From Streptomyces xylophagus (GTDB lineage Bacteria > Actinomycetota > Actinomycetes > Streptomycetales > Streptomycetaceae): DNA of 64,000 nucleotides. Position numbers and translations under genes: made by a program. The DNA is taken from assembly GCF_000716435.1 (NCBI RefSeq), contig NZ_JNWO01000007.1, positions 558,001 to 622,000 on the forward strand. Direction: 5' to 3'. Positions 43,202 through 51,919 of the stretch are shown here, piece by piece (the stretch's first letter is position 1; every line of letters starts with the position of its first letter). A model generated the notes under the pieces. That model had not been told where the DNA came from and searched no databases. It saw only the letters and a list, made by a program, of their open reading frames with translations.

Positions 43202-44239
43202 ATGAGCGAGACCTGGAAGACGTCGACGATGCCCGCCGTCGCCTATCGCAAGAGCCTGCCGATCGATGACGACGAGAGCCTCGTGGACGTCGAACTGCCC
43301 GTGCCGCAGCCGGGTCCGCACGATCTGCTCGTCCAGGTCGAGGCCGTCGCGGTCAACCCCGTGGACTACAAGGTCCGGCAGAGCAACGACCCGGGCGGCG
43401 AGCCCAAGGTCCTCGGCTGGGACGCCGCCGGCACGGTCGTCGCGGTCGGTGAGCAGGTCGAGTTGTTCGAGGTCGGCGACGAGGTGTTCTACGCCGGCGC
43501 GATCGACCGGCCGGGCACGAACGCGCGCTTCCACGCCGTGGACGAGCGCATCGTCGGCCGGAAGCCCAGCACGCTCTCCTTCTCTGAGGCGGCGGCGCTG
43601 CCCCTGACCTCGCTGACCGCCTGGGAGGGCCTGTTCGAGCGCCTGGGCCTGCGCCAGGGTGCCTCGGAGGAGACCGGCACGCTGCTGGTGACCGCGGCGG
43701 CGGGCGGTGTCGGAGCCATGGTGGCCCAGCTGGCCCGCGCCCTCACCGGCCTGACCGTGATCGGCACCGCCTCGCGCCCGGAGAGCGTCGAGTTCGCCCG
43801 CCGGATGGGCGTGACACACGTGGTCGACCACCATCGCCCGCTGCAGGCACAGGTCGCCGAGGTGGCGCCCGGCGGGGTGGACCACATCTTCGGCACCGCC
43901 GGTACGGACCGGAACCTCGCCGCGTACGCCGAGATCCTCAAGCCGTTCGGCGGGCTGCTCGCCATCGACGACTTCGGTGCCGTGGAGATCGGCCTGCTGA
44001 AGGCGAAGAGCATCTCCTTCCACTGGGAGCTGATGTTCACCCGCTCCCTGTACCGGACCCCGGACCAGGTGGCGCAGCACCACATCCTCGGCGAGATCGC
44101 CCGGCTCGTCGACGCGGGTACCCTGCGCACCACGGCCACCCGGGACCTCGGGACGATCAACGCCGCCCATCTGCGGGAGGCGCACCGCATCCTGGAGTCC
44201 GGCTCCACCATCGGCAAGGTGACGCTCACCGGATTCTGA
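43202..44239 (+). CDS. Zinc-free quinone oxidoreductase-like MDR enzyme
   Basis: 345 residues. GroES-like start DLLVQVEAVAVNPVDYKVRQ; coenzyme-binding LLVTAAAGGVGAMVAQLARA; C-terminal EAHRILESGSTIGKVTL. It lacks the Cys/His zinc ligands, as in NAD(P)H:quinone reductases (ZADH-type). The start is ATG 43202 after GGGAGAT. Pairing with an HxlR regulator is a known theme for quinone or aldehyde stress; here both share GGGTAC-type sites. Confidence 0.9.
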   Translation: MSETWKTSTMPAVAYRKSLPIDDDESLVDVELPVPQPGPHDLLVQVEAVAVNPVDYKVRQSNDPGGEPKVLGWDAAGTVVAVGEQVELFEVGDEVFYAGAIDRPGTNARFHAVDERIVGRKPSTLSFSEAAALPLTSLTAWEGLFERLGLRQGASEETGTLLVTAAAGGVGAMVAQLARALTGLTVIGTASRPESVEFARRMGVTHVVDHHRPLQAQVAEVAPGGVDHIFGTAGTDRNLAAYAEILKPFGGLLAIDDFGAVEIGLLKAKSISFHWELMFTRSLYRTPDQVAQHHILGEIARLVDAGTLRTTATRDLGTINAAHLREAHRILESGSTIGKVTLTGF

Positions 44240-44325
44240 TCCTTCTGTGAACCTCTTTCTTCCCCGACCCGTTTACAGAGCGGAAGAGGAACAGGCCTTC
44301 TCGTAACCATGGAAAGGTGACGGGC

Positions 44326-44583
44326 ATGCGAGTCATGAGGTTCACGCAGGAGCAGAGAATTGGCCATCTGCTCAGCTGGGCAACCGAATGGAACGGGACG
44401 CGGCGAGGACGAAGTATGTGGGCGTACTCGCTGAGTCTCGGAGGTTCTCATGCCCTTCTGAACGACTGGGTCAACAACGAGAAGCTGATGGACCTCCTCT
44501 CGACGGAAGAGAGGAGCGTGATTGACGCGGCGCGCCGACGGGCGACTCAACGCGAGACCGCCGGGAGTCGCAGAGCCCGGTAA
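44326..44583 (+). CDS. Small hypothetical protein
   Basis: 85 residues beginning MRVMRFTQEQRIGHLLSWAT. Composition is mixed helical and basic at the end (DAARRRATQRETAGSRRAR). GGAAAGG nine bases before ATG 44326 and a strong terminator right after the stop support a real gene. No family recognised. The base composition is less G+C biased than its neighbours, which may mean recent arrival. Function unknown. Confidence 0.55.
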   Translation: MRVMRFTQEQRIGHLLSWATEWNGTRRGRSMWAYSLSLGGSHALLNDWVNNEKLMDLLSTEERSVIDAARRRATQRETAGSRRAR

Positions 44584-44615
44584 CGGCGTATGTCCATCAG
44601 CCTTTTACCGAATTA

Positions 44616-44656
44616 CCGAGACAGGGAGCACCGGGGTCGCCGGTGCTCCCTCTCGG
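44616..44656 (+). terminator. Strong intrinsic terminator
   Basis: CCGAGA and GGGAGCACCGG pair with CCGGTGCTCCC and TCTCGG, 17 pairs with a two-base bulge and a five-base loop, followed by TTTT. It ends the small gene's transcript and lies between convergent genes. Confidence 0.92.
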
Positions 44657-44684
44657 TTTTCCGGGTCCTCGTGGGAGGCACCCC

Positions 44685-45221
44685 TCACAAGGTGTGGCCC
44701 CGCTCGGTCAGCGCGGTCCGCAGGGCCCTGAGGGCAAGGTGTGTGCGGGACTTGACCGTGCCCGGCGGTATGCCCAGGGTCTTCGCCGTCTCGGCCACGG
44801 ACCGGTCCAGGAACTCGACGTGGACGAGGATCTCGCGGTGCTGCAACGTCAGGTCCGCCATCGCCTCGCGCACGATCTTCTTGCTAAGGGCCGCGTCCAT
44901 GCGTTCCGGACCGGGCATGTCGTTCAACGCGGTGTCGACCGTCTCCGGCGGGCGGGCCTGCCGGGCGCGGTAGCCGTCGATGACGAGATTGCGGACCACG
45001 GTGACGAGCCACGGCCGGATGCCCTCCGCCCCTGGATCGAGGATCTCGGCGTTCTGCCAGGCGCGCAGAACGGCCTCCTGGACCAGGTCCTGGGCCTGAT
45101 GGCTGTCGCCCCAGAGCAGGCCGGTGGCCACTCTCAGCAGGAACACACCATGCTTGTCGTAGACGGCGCGGATGAACGCCTCGTCGTGCGTCCTGTCCCG
45201 GTCTCCTGTGCTGTACCTCAT
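44685..45221 (-). CDS. ECF RNA polymerase sigma factor
   Basis: 178 residues. Region 2 (FLLRVATGLLWGDSHQAQDL, VQEAVLRAWQN, WLVTVVRNLVIDGYRARQAR) and region 4 (LTLQHREILVHVEFLDRSVA, IPPGTVKSRTHLALRALR) are complete. The layout resembles the SigK/SigL-type ECF groups that work with zinc anti-sigma factors. Start ATG 45221 with GGGGGAA upstream; a longer form from 45290 is possible. The gene for a candidate anti-sigma lies just upstream on the same strand. Confidence 0.93.
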   Translation of the reverse strand: MRYSTGDRDRTHDEAFIRAVYDKHGVFLLRVATGLLWGDSHQAQDLVQEAVLRAWQNAEILDPGAEGIRPWLVTVVRNLVIDGYRARQARPPETVDTALNDMPGPERMDAALSKKIVREAMADLTLQHREILVHVEFLDRSVAETAKTLGIPPGTVKSRTHLALRALRTALTERGHTL

Positions 45222-45392
45222 TGCCACGTTCCCCCATTGCGCCGCCGGCTGTGCACGGCGCACCAACTCGTTGAAAGCTGAACGGGGCAACCTTCAGGGG
45301 GACCTCTTGCCGGCCGCTTAATCTCCGCTTGCCTGGCCTGCGCCTGTCAGGACAGACGCAGGAAAGGGCTTACGGGCGGAGGCCGGGGACGC

Positions 45393-45653
45393 TCAGGAGC
45401 TGTCTCCCGGTAACTCCGCAAAGGCCGCGCGGACCGCCGCCTCCCGCAGTTTGGGGAGCTTGCCGGACCAGTCGCCCAGCATCGCCTCGGCAGGCAGTCT
45501 CCGGACGGCTGCGAGAGTGGTGTGGATCTCGTCCACGTCGCCCGCACAGGCCCGGCACTCCCGTACATGACTGTCGACGCGTACCGCTTCCGCGGGATCG
45601 AGGGCTGCCATGACATAAGCAGCCAGTTCGGTTTTCCCCTGTTCGCATTTCAC
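45393..45653 (-). CDS. Zinc-binding anti-sigma factor (ZAS type)
   Basis: 86 residues. The N-terminal KCEQGKTELAAYVMAALDPA is followed by the ZAS motif HVRECRACAGDVDE (H-x3-C-x2-C). The rest is a short helix with no membrane segment, so it is soluble and may respond to redox. The start is GTG 45653 with GGAGA eight bases upstream. It precedes its likely partner sigma gene by 170 bases, whereas the common order is sigma first. Confidence 0.8.
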   Translation of the reverse strand: MKCEQGKTELAAYVMAALDPAEAVRVDSHVRECRACAGDVDEIHTTLAAVRRLPAEAMLGDWSGKLPKLREAAVRAAFAELPGDSS

Positions 45654-45692
45654 CGTGCGGTCTCCTGGGATCAAGTCGGTGCCGGCCGAGTC

Positions 45693-47087
45693 CTATTCCG
45701 GAGCGATGTTGTGGTTGTTGACCCGAAAGAGATTCCGCGGGTCGTAGCGTTTCTTCAGGGCGCGCAGCCGCTCCAGGTCCTCGGCGGTGAACACGTTCTC
45801 CGCCCGGTCGTCACGACCGGCGAAATTCGTGTACGAGAGTCCCGTGGCCCAGGGGCTCAGGCGCTCGATCATTCCGCCGAGCATGGACATTCCGGCGTCG
45901 ACGACCTCCGGCGGCCCGACGGTCGCTCCCCACACGTTGAACACGGCGTCCCGGGCGGCGACGGGACCCGCCGCGATCGGCCGACCGGCCAGCGCTCCGC
46001 CGAGATGCCTGATCTCCAGGACCGTGACGAGACCGCCGGCGGCCACCTGGGCGCTCTCCACGAGGGACTCGACGGCCTGGGCCGGCAACTCGGCCAGGAG
46101 GGCGCCCTGTTCCTCGTACGGGAAGGGGTCGACCGGGTCCGTGTGCACGACGGGGAACGCGCCGTAGGGGTGGCGGGCGACGGTGTCGAGGATCCCCTCG
46201 CCGATGGCCCGGAAGGGCGCCATGAGCTTCTCGGCCTCCTCGTCGGAGCCGAGGTGGGTCACCCGTACGTGGGCCAGGAACCGGCCGCGCAGCGGTTCGG
46301 GGATCTCCGGGACCGGCGGGAAGTTGAGCAGGGCCACGGAGCAGGTGAAGGCGTCGGGCGCGGCGCGGACGACCTCGGGGAAGGCGCGGAGCACGGCCTC
46401 GACGTCCTCGGCGGGGAAGTAGATACCGCCGCCGTAGAAAGAGGTCACGGGGAAGAGCCCGATCTCCAGCTCGGTCACGACACCGAAGTTGCTGCGTCCG
46501 CCGCGCAGGCCCCAGAACAGCTCGGGTTCCGCGGTCGCCGAGACGCGCCGCAGCACGCCGTCCGGTGTGACGACCTCGATCGCCACGACGTGGTCGGCGC
46601 CCCAGCCGAAGGACCGGCCCAGGAACGGGCTGAGTCCGCCGCCGAGGGTGAAGCCCACGGCTCCCACGAGGGGGCTGGACCCGTTCAGCGGTGCCAGGCC
46701 TTCCGCCTGCGCCGGTTCCACGACGTCCGACCAGCGCGCGCCGGCCCCCACGCGGGCCACACCGCGCTCGGTGTCGATCTCGACCGTGCGCATCGCACCC
46801 GTCGTGACGAGCAGGAAGCCGTCCTCGGCGGGGAAGGGCTGGTGCCCGGTGGCCATGACCCCGACGGGCAGGTCACGCGCGGCGGCGAAAGCGACCGCGG
46901 CCCGCACATCAGCGGCGCCTGCGGCCGCGACGACCAGGCAGGGCCGCTGCTGGGAACGCAGGTTGAACCCCGCGGTCGCCGCCGCGTAGCCCGCGTCGCC
47001 GGGGACGAACACGAATCCCTGGATCCGGTCGGCCAGTTCGGTGACGGTGTCTTCTCCCAGAGCGGTCGGCCCCTGGTTTTCGGTCAT
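45693..47087 (-). CDS. FAD-linked oxidoreductase, berberine-bridge-like
   Basis: 464 residues. FAD-binding PCMH domain: DVRAAVAFAAARDLPVGVMA, then TGHQ where relatives have RGGGH with the flavin-linked His; GGGLSPFLGRSFGWGADHVV; FWGLRGGRSNFGVVTELE. C-terminal BBE segment YDPRNLFRVNNHNI. The usual second attachment Cys is not evident. Such enzymes oxidise alcohols or phenols, often in polyketide tailoring. ATG 47087 follows AAAGG. Co-directional with, and 39 bases before, the anti-sigma gene. Confidence 0.9.
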   Translation of the reverse strand: MTENQGPTALGEDTVTELADRIQGFVFVPGDAGYAAATAGFNLRSQQRPCLVVAAAGAADVRAAVAFAAARDLPVGVMATGHQPFPAEDGFLLVTTGAMRTVEIDTERGVARVGAGARWSDVVEPAQAEGLAPLNGSSPLVGAVGFTLGGGLSPFLGRSFGWGADHVVAIEVVTPDGVLRRVSATAEPELFWGLRGGRSNFGVVTELEIGLFPVTSFYGGGIYFPAEDVEAVLRAFPEVVRAAPDAFTCSVALLNFPPVPEIPEPLRGRFLAHVRVTHLGSDEEAEKLMAPFRAIGEGILDTVARHPYGAFPVVHTDPVDPFPYEEQGALLAELPAQAVESLVESAQVAAGGLVTVLEIRHLGGALAGRPIAAGPVAARDAVFNVWGATVGPPEVVDAGMSMLGGMIERLSPWATGLSYTNFAGRDDRAENVFTAEDLERLRALKKRYDPRNLFRVNNHNIAPE

Positions 47088-47220
47088 GGTGCTGTGCCTT
47101 TCGTCGGCGCGACGGCCACGTGGGGAGCAAGGGATACGGCTCCTCGACGCGACCGGGTGCCGTCCGATGGCTGCTACGGCGCACACCCCGAAGAGGTTCA
47201 CGAAACGCGCACATGACCAC

Positions 47221-50200
47221 TCAGCAGAAGGCGGCCAGTACCGAGGGGCCGCCCGAGAGCGAGTCGCGCCCACCGGCCCCCGGCGGGTCCTGCGTGTCCA
47301 GCCTGTCCAACATCGCCCCCACCGCGTGCCGGGCCAGCGGCTCCAGCAACCCGGCGTGCATCCGACGCGCCCGCTCGATCCAGGCCTGCGCGTCGTCCGG
47401 CGCGGTGGGCCCCGGCGGACCGAATCTCGCCAGGACGGCCAGCCCGACGGCCGACACCGCTCTGCGGTCGGGCGGCGCCTGCGGGCAGTGCCAGACCCGG
47501 TGGTAGACGCGTTCCGCGTCCGCGAAGCGGCCGTCCCTGAACGCCAGCAGTCCGCGCAGGTTCGCCACGGCAGCCTGGAGGTCGTCCGCGCTCACTTCGT
47601 CCGCGAGCCTGCTCACGTCCACCAGCCGCTGCTCGGCCGCGGCGAACTCCCGCTCGGCGATGTCCAGACAGGCCAGCCGGAGCACGGCGTACGCCCAGCG
47701 GGTGCGCGCCCCGATGGCACGGAGGATGCGGGCCGCCTCGGTCCACTGCTCACGAGCCCGGTCACGGAGTCCGTCGCTCTCGTCCGCGTCGCCGCAGAGA
47801 GTGAGGGAGAAGACCCGGGCGAAGTCGTCGTCCGCCGCGCGTGACGCCGCGACGGCGATCAGACCGTGCCGGCGGGCCCCCTCGACGTCCCCGTGCTGCA
47901 GGCAGTAGGTCGACCAGTTGGTCTGCAGGACCGCCCGGTCCCAGTGGAACTCCGTGCCCACCACGGCGGCCTCCGCCGCGGCGAAGAGTTCCTCCACGTC
48001 GTCGTGCCCGTGGAGCATCGCGTGGAGCGCGTCGTAGCAGAGGCCCAGGACGGCGAGGTCGGGGTTCTTCGCGTGCTGCCAGGCCGCCTTGTGCCGCACC
48101 ATGTAGGACCTGGCTTCGGCGTGATGTCCGGCGACGTGGTTGAGCCAGGTGAGCCAGGCGATGGTGTGGAAGAGTGCCCACTCGTCCTCCTCGGTGGGCT
48201 CCTCGGTCCGCCGGCCCGCTGCGGCGTCGTAGGCCTGCAGGCTGCGGTGGAGGCGGTCGATTCCCTCCTCCTCGCGGCCGCTGATGAACCAGAAGTAGCC
48301 CAGCCGTGCCTCCAGCAGGAGGGCCTTGGCCTCCCTGGAGGTGGCCGTCATCAGTTCCGACGCCGCCCTGATGTTGGGGGCCTCCTCGGTGAGCCGCCGG
48401 GCCCACTCCTTCTGGCCGCGGGAGGAGATTCCCTCGCTGCCCTCGCGGACGAAGCGGGCGGCCCACGCCATGAGGCGTTCCTCGGCTTCCGGCGCCCAGC
48501 CCTCTTCTCTGAGTCGCGCGAGCGCGTACTCGCGGACCGTCTCCAGCATCCGCAGCCGGTTCCCGTCGGGTGTGGCGACCGGGACGAGGAGGGACTTGTC
48601 GACCAACTGGGCCAGTACATGCAGCAGTTGGGCGCTGTCCGCCCCGGGGAGCGGGGTGGCCGCCTCGACGAGTTCGAGGGAGCAGCCGCCCACGTAGAGG
48701 GCCAGTTCCGTCAGCAGTCTCTGCTCGGTGGTGTCGAGGAGGGCGTAGCTCCAGTCGAGGACGGCACGCAGGGTGCGGTGTCTGGCCGGTGCGGTGCGGT
48801 CGCCCTTGGTCAGCAGGGCGAAGCGGTTGTCGAGGCGGGCCTCGATCTGCCGGACGGACAGGAGCCGGACGTGCGCGGCGGCGAGTTCCACCGCCAACGG
48901 CAGTCCGTCGAGCCTCCGGCACAGCGAGCGGATGTCGCGCAGCGCCGCCTCGTCCGGGACGAAGGACGGGTCGATCATGGCGGCGCGGGTGCCGAACAGG
49001 TCCGCGGCCTCGTCGTCCGGCATCGGCGCCAGCGGGTGGAGCACCTCGGCCGGGACCTCCAGCGGCGCTCTGCTGGTGGCGAGGACGGTCAGTGCGGGGC
49101 ACCGGCCCAGCAGCGTCGCCACGAGCGGGGCGACGGCGTCGAGCAGGTGCTCGCAGTTGTCGAGCGCGAGTACGGCCCGCCGTCCGGCGAGGAACGAGGT
49201 GAGCCGGTGCACATAGTCGTGCGGCGGCTGGTCCAGCCGGACGGAGGTGTCGGACAGGCCGAGTGCGGAGGCGACCACCGCGAGCACGTTCGCGTCGTCG
49301 GCGGTGGCCAGGTCGACCCACCACACGTTGCCGCCGGACGGCTGGACCAGCGCGCACACCTCCAGGGCCAGGCGCGTCTTGCCGACGCCGCCCGGTCCCA
49401 GCACGGTCACCAGCCGCTCGCGGTCGACGACTTCGCGCAGCGCGTTCAGCTCCTTGCGCCTGCCGACGAACGGGCCGAGCGGTCGGATCACGTTGCCTTC
49501 GGCCTGGGTGGGCCGGTCCTCCGTGCGCGTCAAGGACAGCCGGTCGGACGCGGGGAACGGTCCTTGGAGTGACGGGTCGTGGCGGATCATCGTGGCGTGC
49601 AGGGAGCGCAGCTCCGCCGAGGGCACGACACCGAGTTCGGACTTCAGCAGCCGACGGCCCGTCTCGTAGACCTCCAGCGCCTCCGCGAACCGTCCGCAGC
49701 GGTAGAGCGCGAGCATGAGACGGGCCCGGGACCGCTCGCGCAGCGGTGCGAGGGACACGAGGGCCTTCAGCTCGGGGACCATGTCCTCCGCACGGCCGAG
49801 TTCGAGGCCCGCGGTGGCGGCGTCCTCCAGCGCGCCCAGCCGCAGATCCTCCAGGCGGGTCCGCTCGACTTCGAAGACCCGTCCTTCCAGGCCGTCCAGG
49901 GCGCGCCCGCGCCACATCGACAGCCCCTGCCGCAGGGCGCTCTCGGCCTTCCGGTACTCCGCCGCCGCCAGGTGCTCCCGGCCTTCGCGGACCACGGTCT
50001 CGAAGGCGGGTACGTCGACCTCGTCCTCCGGCCTGAGGACGATCCGGTACCCGCCGTGCCCGAACAGCAGGCGCGTGTCCTCGCCCCGCGCCGCGAACGC
50101 GGCACGCAGCTTGGCCATCTGCACCTGAAGCGCGTTGACCGGGTCCTTGGTCTCGCGCTCCTCCCACAACTCGTCGATGAGGGTGTCGCGCTGCACGACC

Positions 50201-50322
50201 GCTCCGTGGGCCAGCAGCAGCCGGCCCACGATCGCCCGGGACACCGGGCCCGGAGGGATGACCGCGCCGCTGCCGTTCACCAGCTCCAGGCGGCCGAGCA
50301 GTCGAAAACGCATGGGCGCCAT
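47221..50322 (-). CDS. AfsR/SARP-family regulator 2 (paralogue of gene at 39317)
   Basis: About 1033 residues with the same order as its paralogue: OmpR-type DNA-binding domain (RFRLLGRLELVNGSGAVIPP), BTAD, NB-ARC (VLGPGGVGKTRLAL; VLALDNCEHLLD), helical repeats. The two proteins align almost end to end by eye, with long identical stretches such as CPALTVLATSRAPLE. ATG 50322 or 50313 are the plausible starts; neither has a ribosome site. It lies divergent to the Dabb-SDR genes, its likely targets. Confidence 0.9.
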   Translation of the reverse strand: MAPMRFRLLGRLELVNGSGAVIPPGPVSRAIVGRLLLAHGAVVQRDTLIDELWEERETKDPVNALQVQMAKLRAAFAARGEDTRLLFGHGGYRIVLRPEDEVDVPAFETVVREGREHLAAAEYRKAESALRQGLSMWRGRALDGLEGRVFEVERTRLEDLRLGALEDAATAGLELGRAEDMVPELKALVSLAPLRERSRARLMLALYRCGRFAEALEVYETGRRLLKSELGVVPSAELRSLHATMIRHDPSLQGPFPASDRLSLTRTEDRPTQAEGNVIRPLGPFVGRRKELNALREVVDRERLVTVLGPGGVGKTRLALEVCALVQPSGGNVWWVDLATADDANVLAVVASALGLSDTSVRLDQPPHDYVHRLTSFLAGRRAVLALDNCEHLLDAVAPLVATLLGRCPALTVLATSRAPLEVPAEVLHPLAPMPDDEAADLFGTRAAMIDPSFVPDEAALRDIRSLCRRLDGLPLAVELAAAHVRLLSVRQIEARLDNRFALLTKGDRTAPARHRTLRAVLDWSYALLDTTEQRLLTELALYVGGCSLELVEAATPLPGADSAQLLHVLAQLVDKSLLVPVATPDGNRLRMLETVREYALARLREEGWAPEAEERLMAWAARFVREGSEGISSRGQKEWARRLTEEAPNIRAASELMTATSREAKALLLEARLGYFWFISGREEEGIDRLHRSLQAYDAAAGRRTEEPTEEDEWALFHTIAWLTWLNHVAGHHAEARSYMVRHKAAWQHAKNPDLAVLGLCYDALHAMLHGHDDVEELFAAAEAAVVGTEFHWDRAVLQTNWSTYCLQHGDVEGARRHGLIAVAASRAADDDFARVFSLTLCGDADESDGLRDRAREQWTEAARILRAIGARTRWAYAVLRLACLDIAEREFAAAEQRLVDVSRLADEVSADDLQAAVANLRGLLAFRDGRFADAERVYHRVWHCPQAPPDRRAVSAVGLAVLARFGPPGPTAPDDAQAWIERARRMHAGLLEPLARHAVGAMLDRLDTQDPPGAGGRDSLSGGPSVLAAFC

Positions 50323-50447
50323 TGTGCCGTGGGTGACCAAAAGCCCCGAAGGGCTCGTCGGCGCGTCGCCCCTCGTGGTGAACCGAGTCGTGGGACGCCC
50401 CGTAGTCGACCACGTTCACCGCATCCGGCTCGGCACCAGGAGGGGAA

Positions 50448-50744
50448 ATGATCCGGAACATCGTCTTCTTCCAGCTCAACGAAGGCCTCACGCGGGTATC
50501 TCCGGAGGTGGTGGAGGGCTTCGAGCTCGTGCGGAACCTCGACCGGGAAATCCCCGAGATCCGCCAGTGGGAGGTGGGATGGCATGTGTTCGACGAGACA
50601 CCCGCCTCCTACGACTTCGCCCTGAACAGCCTCTTCGACGACACCGCCGCCTTCCAGCGGTACTTCAACCACCCTGCGCACCTGGCCGCCATCGCCCACT
50701 GGGTGCACCACGCCTCATGGGTGGTCGTCGACATGCACGTCTAG
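50448..50744 (+). CDS. Dabb (stress-response A/B barrel) protein
   Basis: 98 residues: RNIVFFQLNEGL, then FELVRNLDREIPEIRQWEVG, SLFDDTAAFQRYFNHPAHLA and HHASWVVVDMHV, the ferredoxin-like dimer pattern of Dabb proteins. Some Dabb members cyclise or tailor aromatic polyketides, many are unassigned. ATG 50448 follows AGGAGG. 153 bases before an SDR gene on the same strand. Confidence 0.87.
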   Translation: MIRNIVFFQLNEGLTRVSPEVVEGFELVRNLDREIPEIRQWEVGWHVFDETPASYDFALNSLFDDTAAFQRYFNHPAHLAAIAHWVHHASWVVVDMHV

Positions 50745-50897
50745 TGGATGCCGATGGCGGCAGTGGGCATACGACTCCGAAGCCGGCCGCGCCCGTCGGC
50801 GTCGGCCGGAGTGGCGGGCCCTTCGCGCTGCCGCCAGGCTGACGGCAGACGGACCGGCACGCAGGACGGACACACGCGACAAGAGGACTGGTTCCCC

Positions 50898-51692
50898 ATG
50901 CAGATCGACCTGACCGGACGCACCGCCCTGGTGACGGGCTCGACGCAGGGCATCGGCGCGGCGATCGCCGCCGGACTCGCGCGCTCCGGTGCCCGCGTGG
51001 GGGTGAACGGCCGGAACGAGCAGCGGGTCGCGGAGGGCGTGGCGCGGCTGGCGAAGGAGGTGCCCGGCGCCTCCTTCGTCCCGGTGGCCGCCGACGTGAC
51101 CAACGAGGAGGGCGCGCAGCGCGTCCTGGAGGCGCTGCCGGAGGTGGACGTCCTCGTCAACAACCTCGGCATCTTCGGCTCCGCCGACCCGCTGGAGATC
51201 AGCGACGAGGAGTGGCGGCGCTATTTCGAGGTGAACGTGCTGGCCGCGGTACGGCTGACCCGGATGTATCTGCCGGGCATGACGGAGCGCGGCTGGGGCC
51301 GGATCCAGTACATCGCCAGCGACTCGGCGGTCGTCATCCCGGCCGAGATGATCCACTACGGCATGTCCAAGACGGCGCTCCTCGCCGTCGGCCGGGGCTT
51401 CGCGAAGCAGGCGGCGGGCACGGGTGTGACGGTCAACTCGGTCATCGCCGGCCCCACCCACACCGGCGGTGTCGAGGACTTCGTCTACGAACTCGTCGAC
51501 CGCGAGCTGCCCTGGGACGAGGCCCAGCGCGAGTTCATGCGGAAGCACCGGCCGCAGTCCCTGCTGCAACGGCTGATCGAGCCCGAGGAGATCGCGCACA
51601 TGGTCGTGTACCTCAGCTCCGACCAGGCATCGGCCACGACAGGCGGGGCGCTGCGGGTCGACGGCGGTTACATCGACTCGATCCTGCCCTGA
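50898..51692 (+). CDS. Short-chain dehydrogenase/reductase
   Basis: 264 residues. TGSTQGIGAAIA cofactor motif, NNLGIFG, catalytic Ser in YIASDSAVV, YGMSK catalytic Tyr/Lys, and the end GGALRVDGGYIDSILP. Arg-rich loop after strand 2 (NGRNEQR) suggests NADPH. ATG 50898 with AAGAGGA. Together with Dabb and the two SARPs it hints at a small tailoring cluster, but no synthase is present in the window. Confidence 0.93.
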   Translation: MQIDLTGRTALVTGSTQGIGAAIAAGLARSGARVGVNGRNEQRVAEGVARLAKEVPGASFVPVAADVTNEEGAQRVLEALPEVDVLVNNLGIFGSADPLEISDEEWRRYFEVNVLAAVRLTRMYLPGMTERGWGRIQYIASDSAVVIPAEMIHYGMSKTALLAVGRGFAKQAAGTGVTVNSVIAGPTHTGGVEDFVYELVDRELPWDEAQREFMRKHRPQSLLQRLIEPEEIAHMVVYLSSDQASATTGGALRVDGGYIDSILP

Positions 51693-51708
51693 CGGGCCGA
51701 CCTCGGCT

Positions 51709-51879
51709 TCAGCGAATGGGGCGGCTGCCGGAGCGCCGGGACCAGCGCACGGCGACGAGGGCCAGAGCCGCCACGAGAACGGCGATGCCGATCACCAGCA
51801 GGTAGCCCAGGCCGTGCGCGGCCACCCCGACGATTCCCAGCACGAGGGCGATCAGGACGAGCAGCAGGAAGAGAACCAT
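51709..51879 (-). CDS. Small two-helix membrane protein
   Basis: 56 residues reading MVLFLLLVLIALVLGIVGVA at the start, a short His-Gly turn, a second helix (GYLLVIGIAVLVAALALVAV), and a basic end RWSRRSGSRPIR. AAGGGTGG lies about eight bases before ATG 51879. Two helices with a positive tail fit an inner-membrane hairpin protein of the DUF6131-like sort. It lies 40 bases downstream of the PRC-barrel gene on the same strand, so they may be an operon. Too short for routine gene finding. Confidence 0.7.
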   Translation of the reverse strand: MVLFLLLVLIALVLGIVGVAAHGLGYLLVIGIAVLVAALALVAVRWSRRSGSRPIR

Positions 51880-51919
51880 CACGGAACACCACCCTTCAGA
51901 CGTGGGGTTGAACAGCGGG

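Noticed and set aside
45329..45648. Small frames overlapping the anti-sigma gene
   Set aside because: No ribosome sites; the ZAS motif frame explains the region.
50377..50420. GGTGAAC/GTTCACC pair before SARP gene 2
   Set aside because: Arms are only seven bases with a 30-base spacer and no match to the repeat before SARP gene 1.
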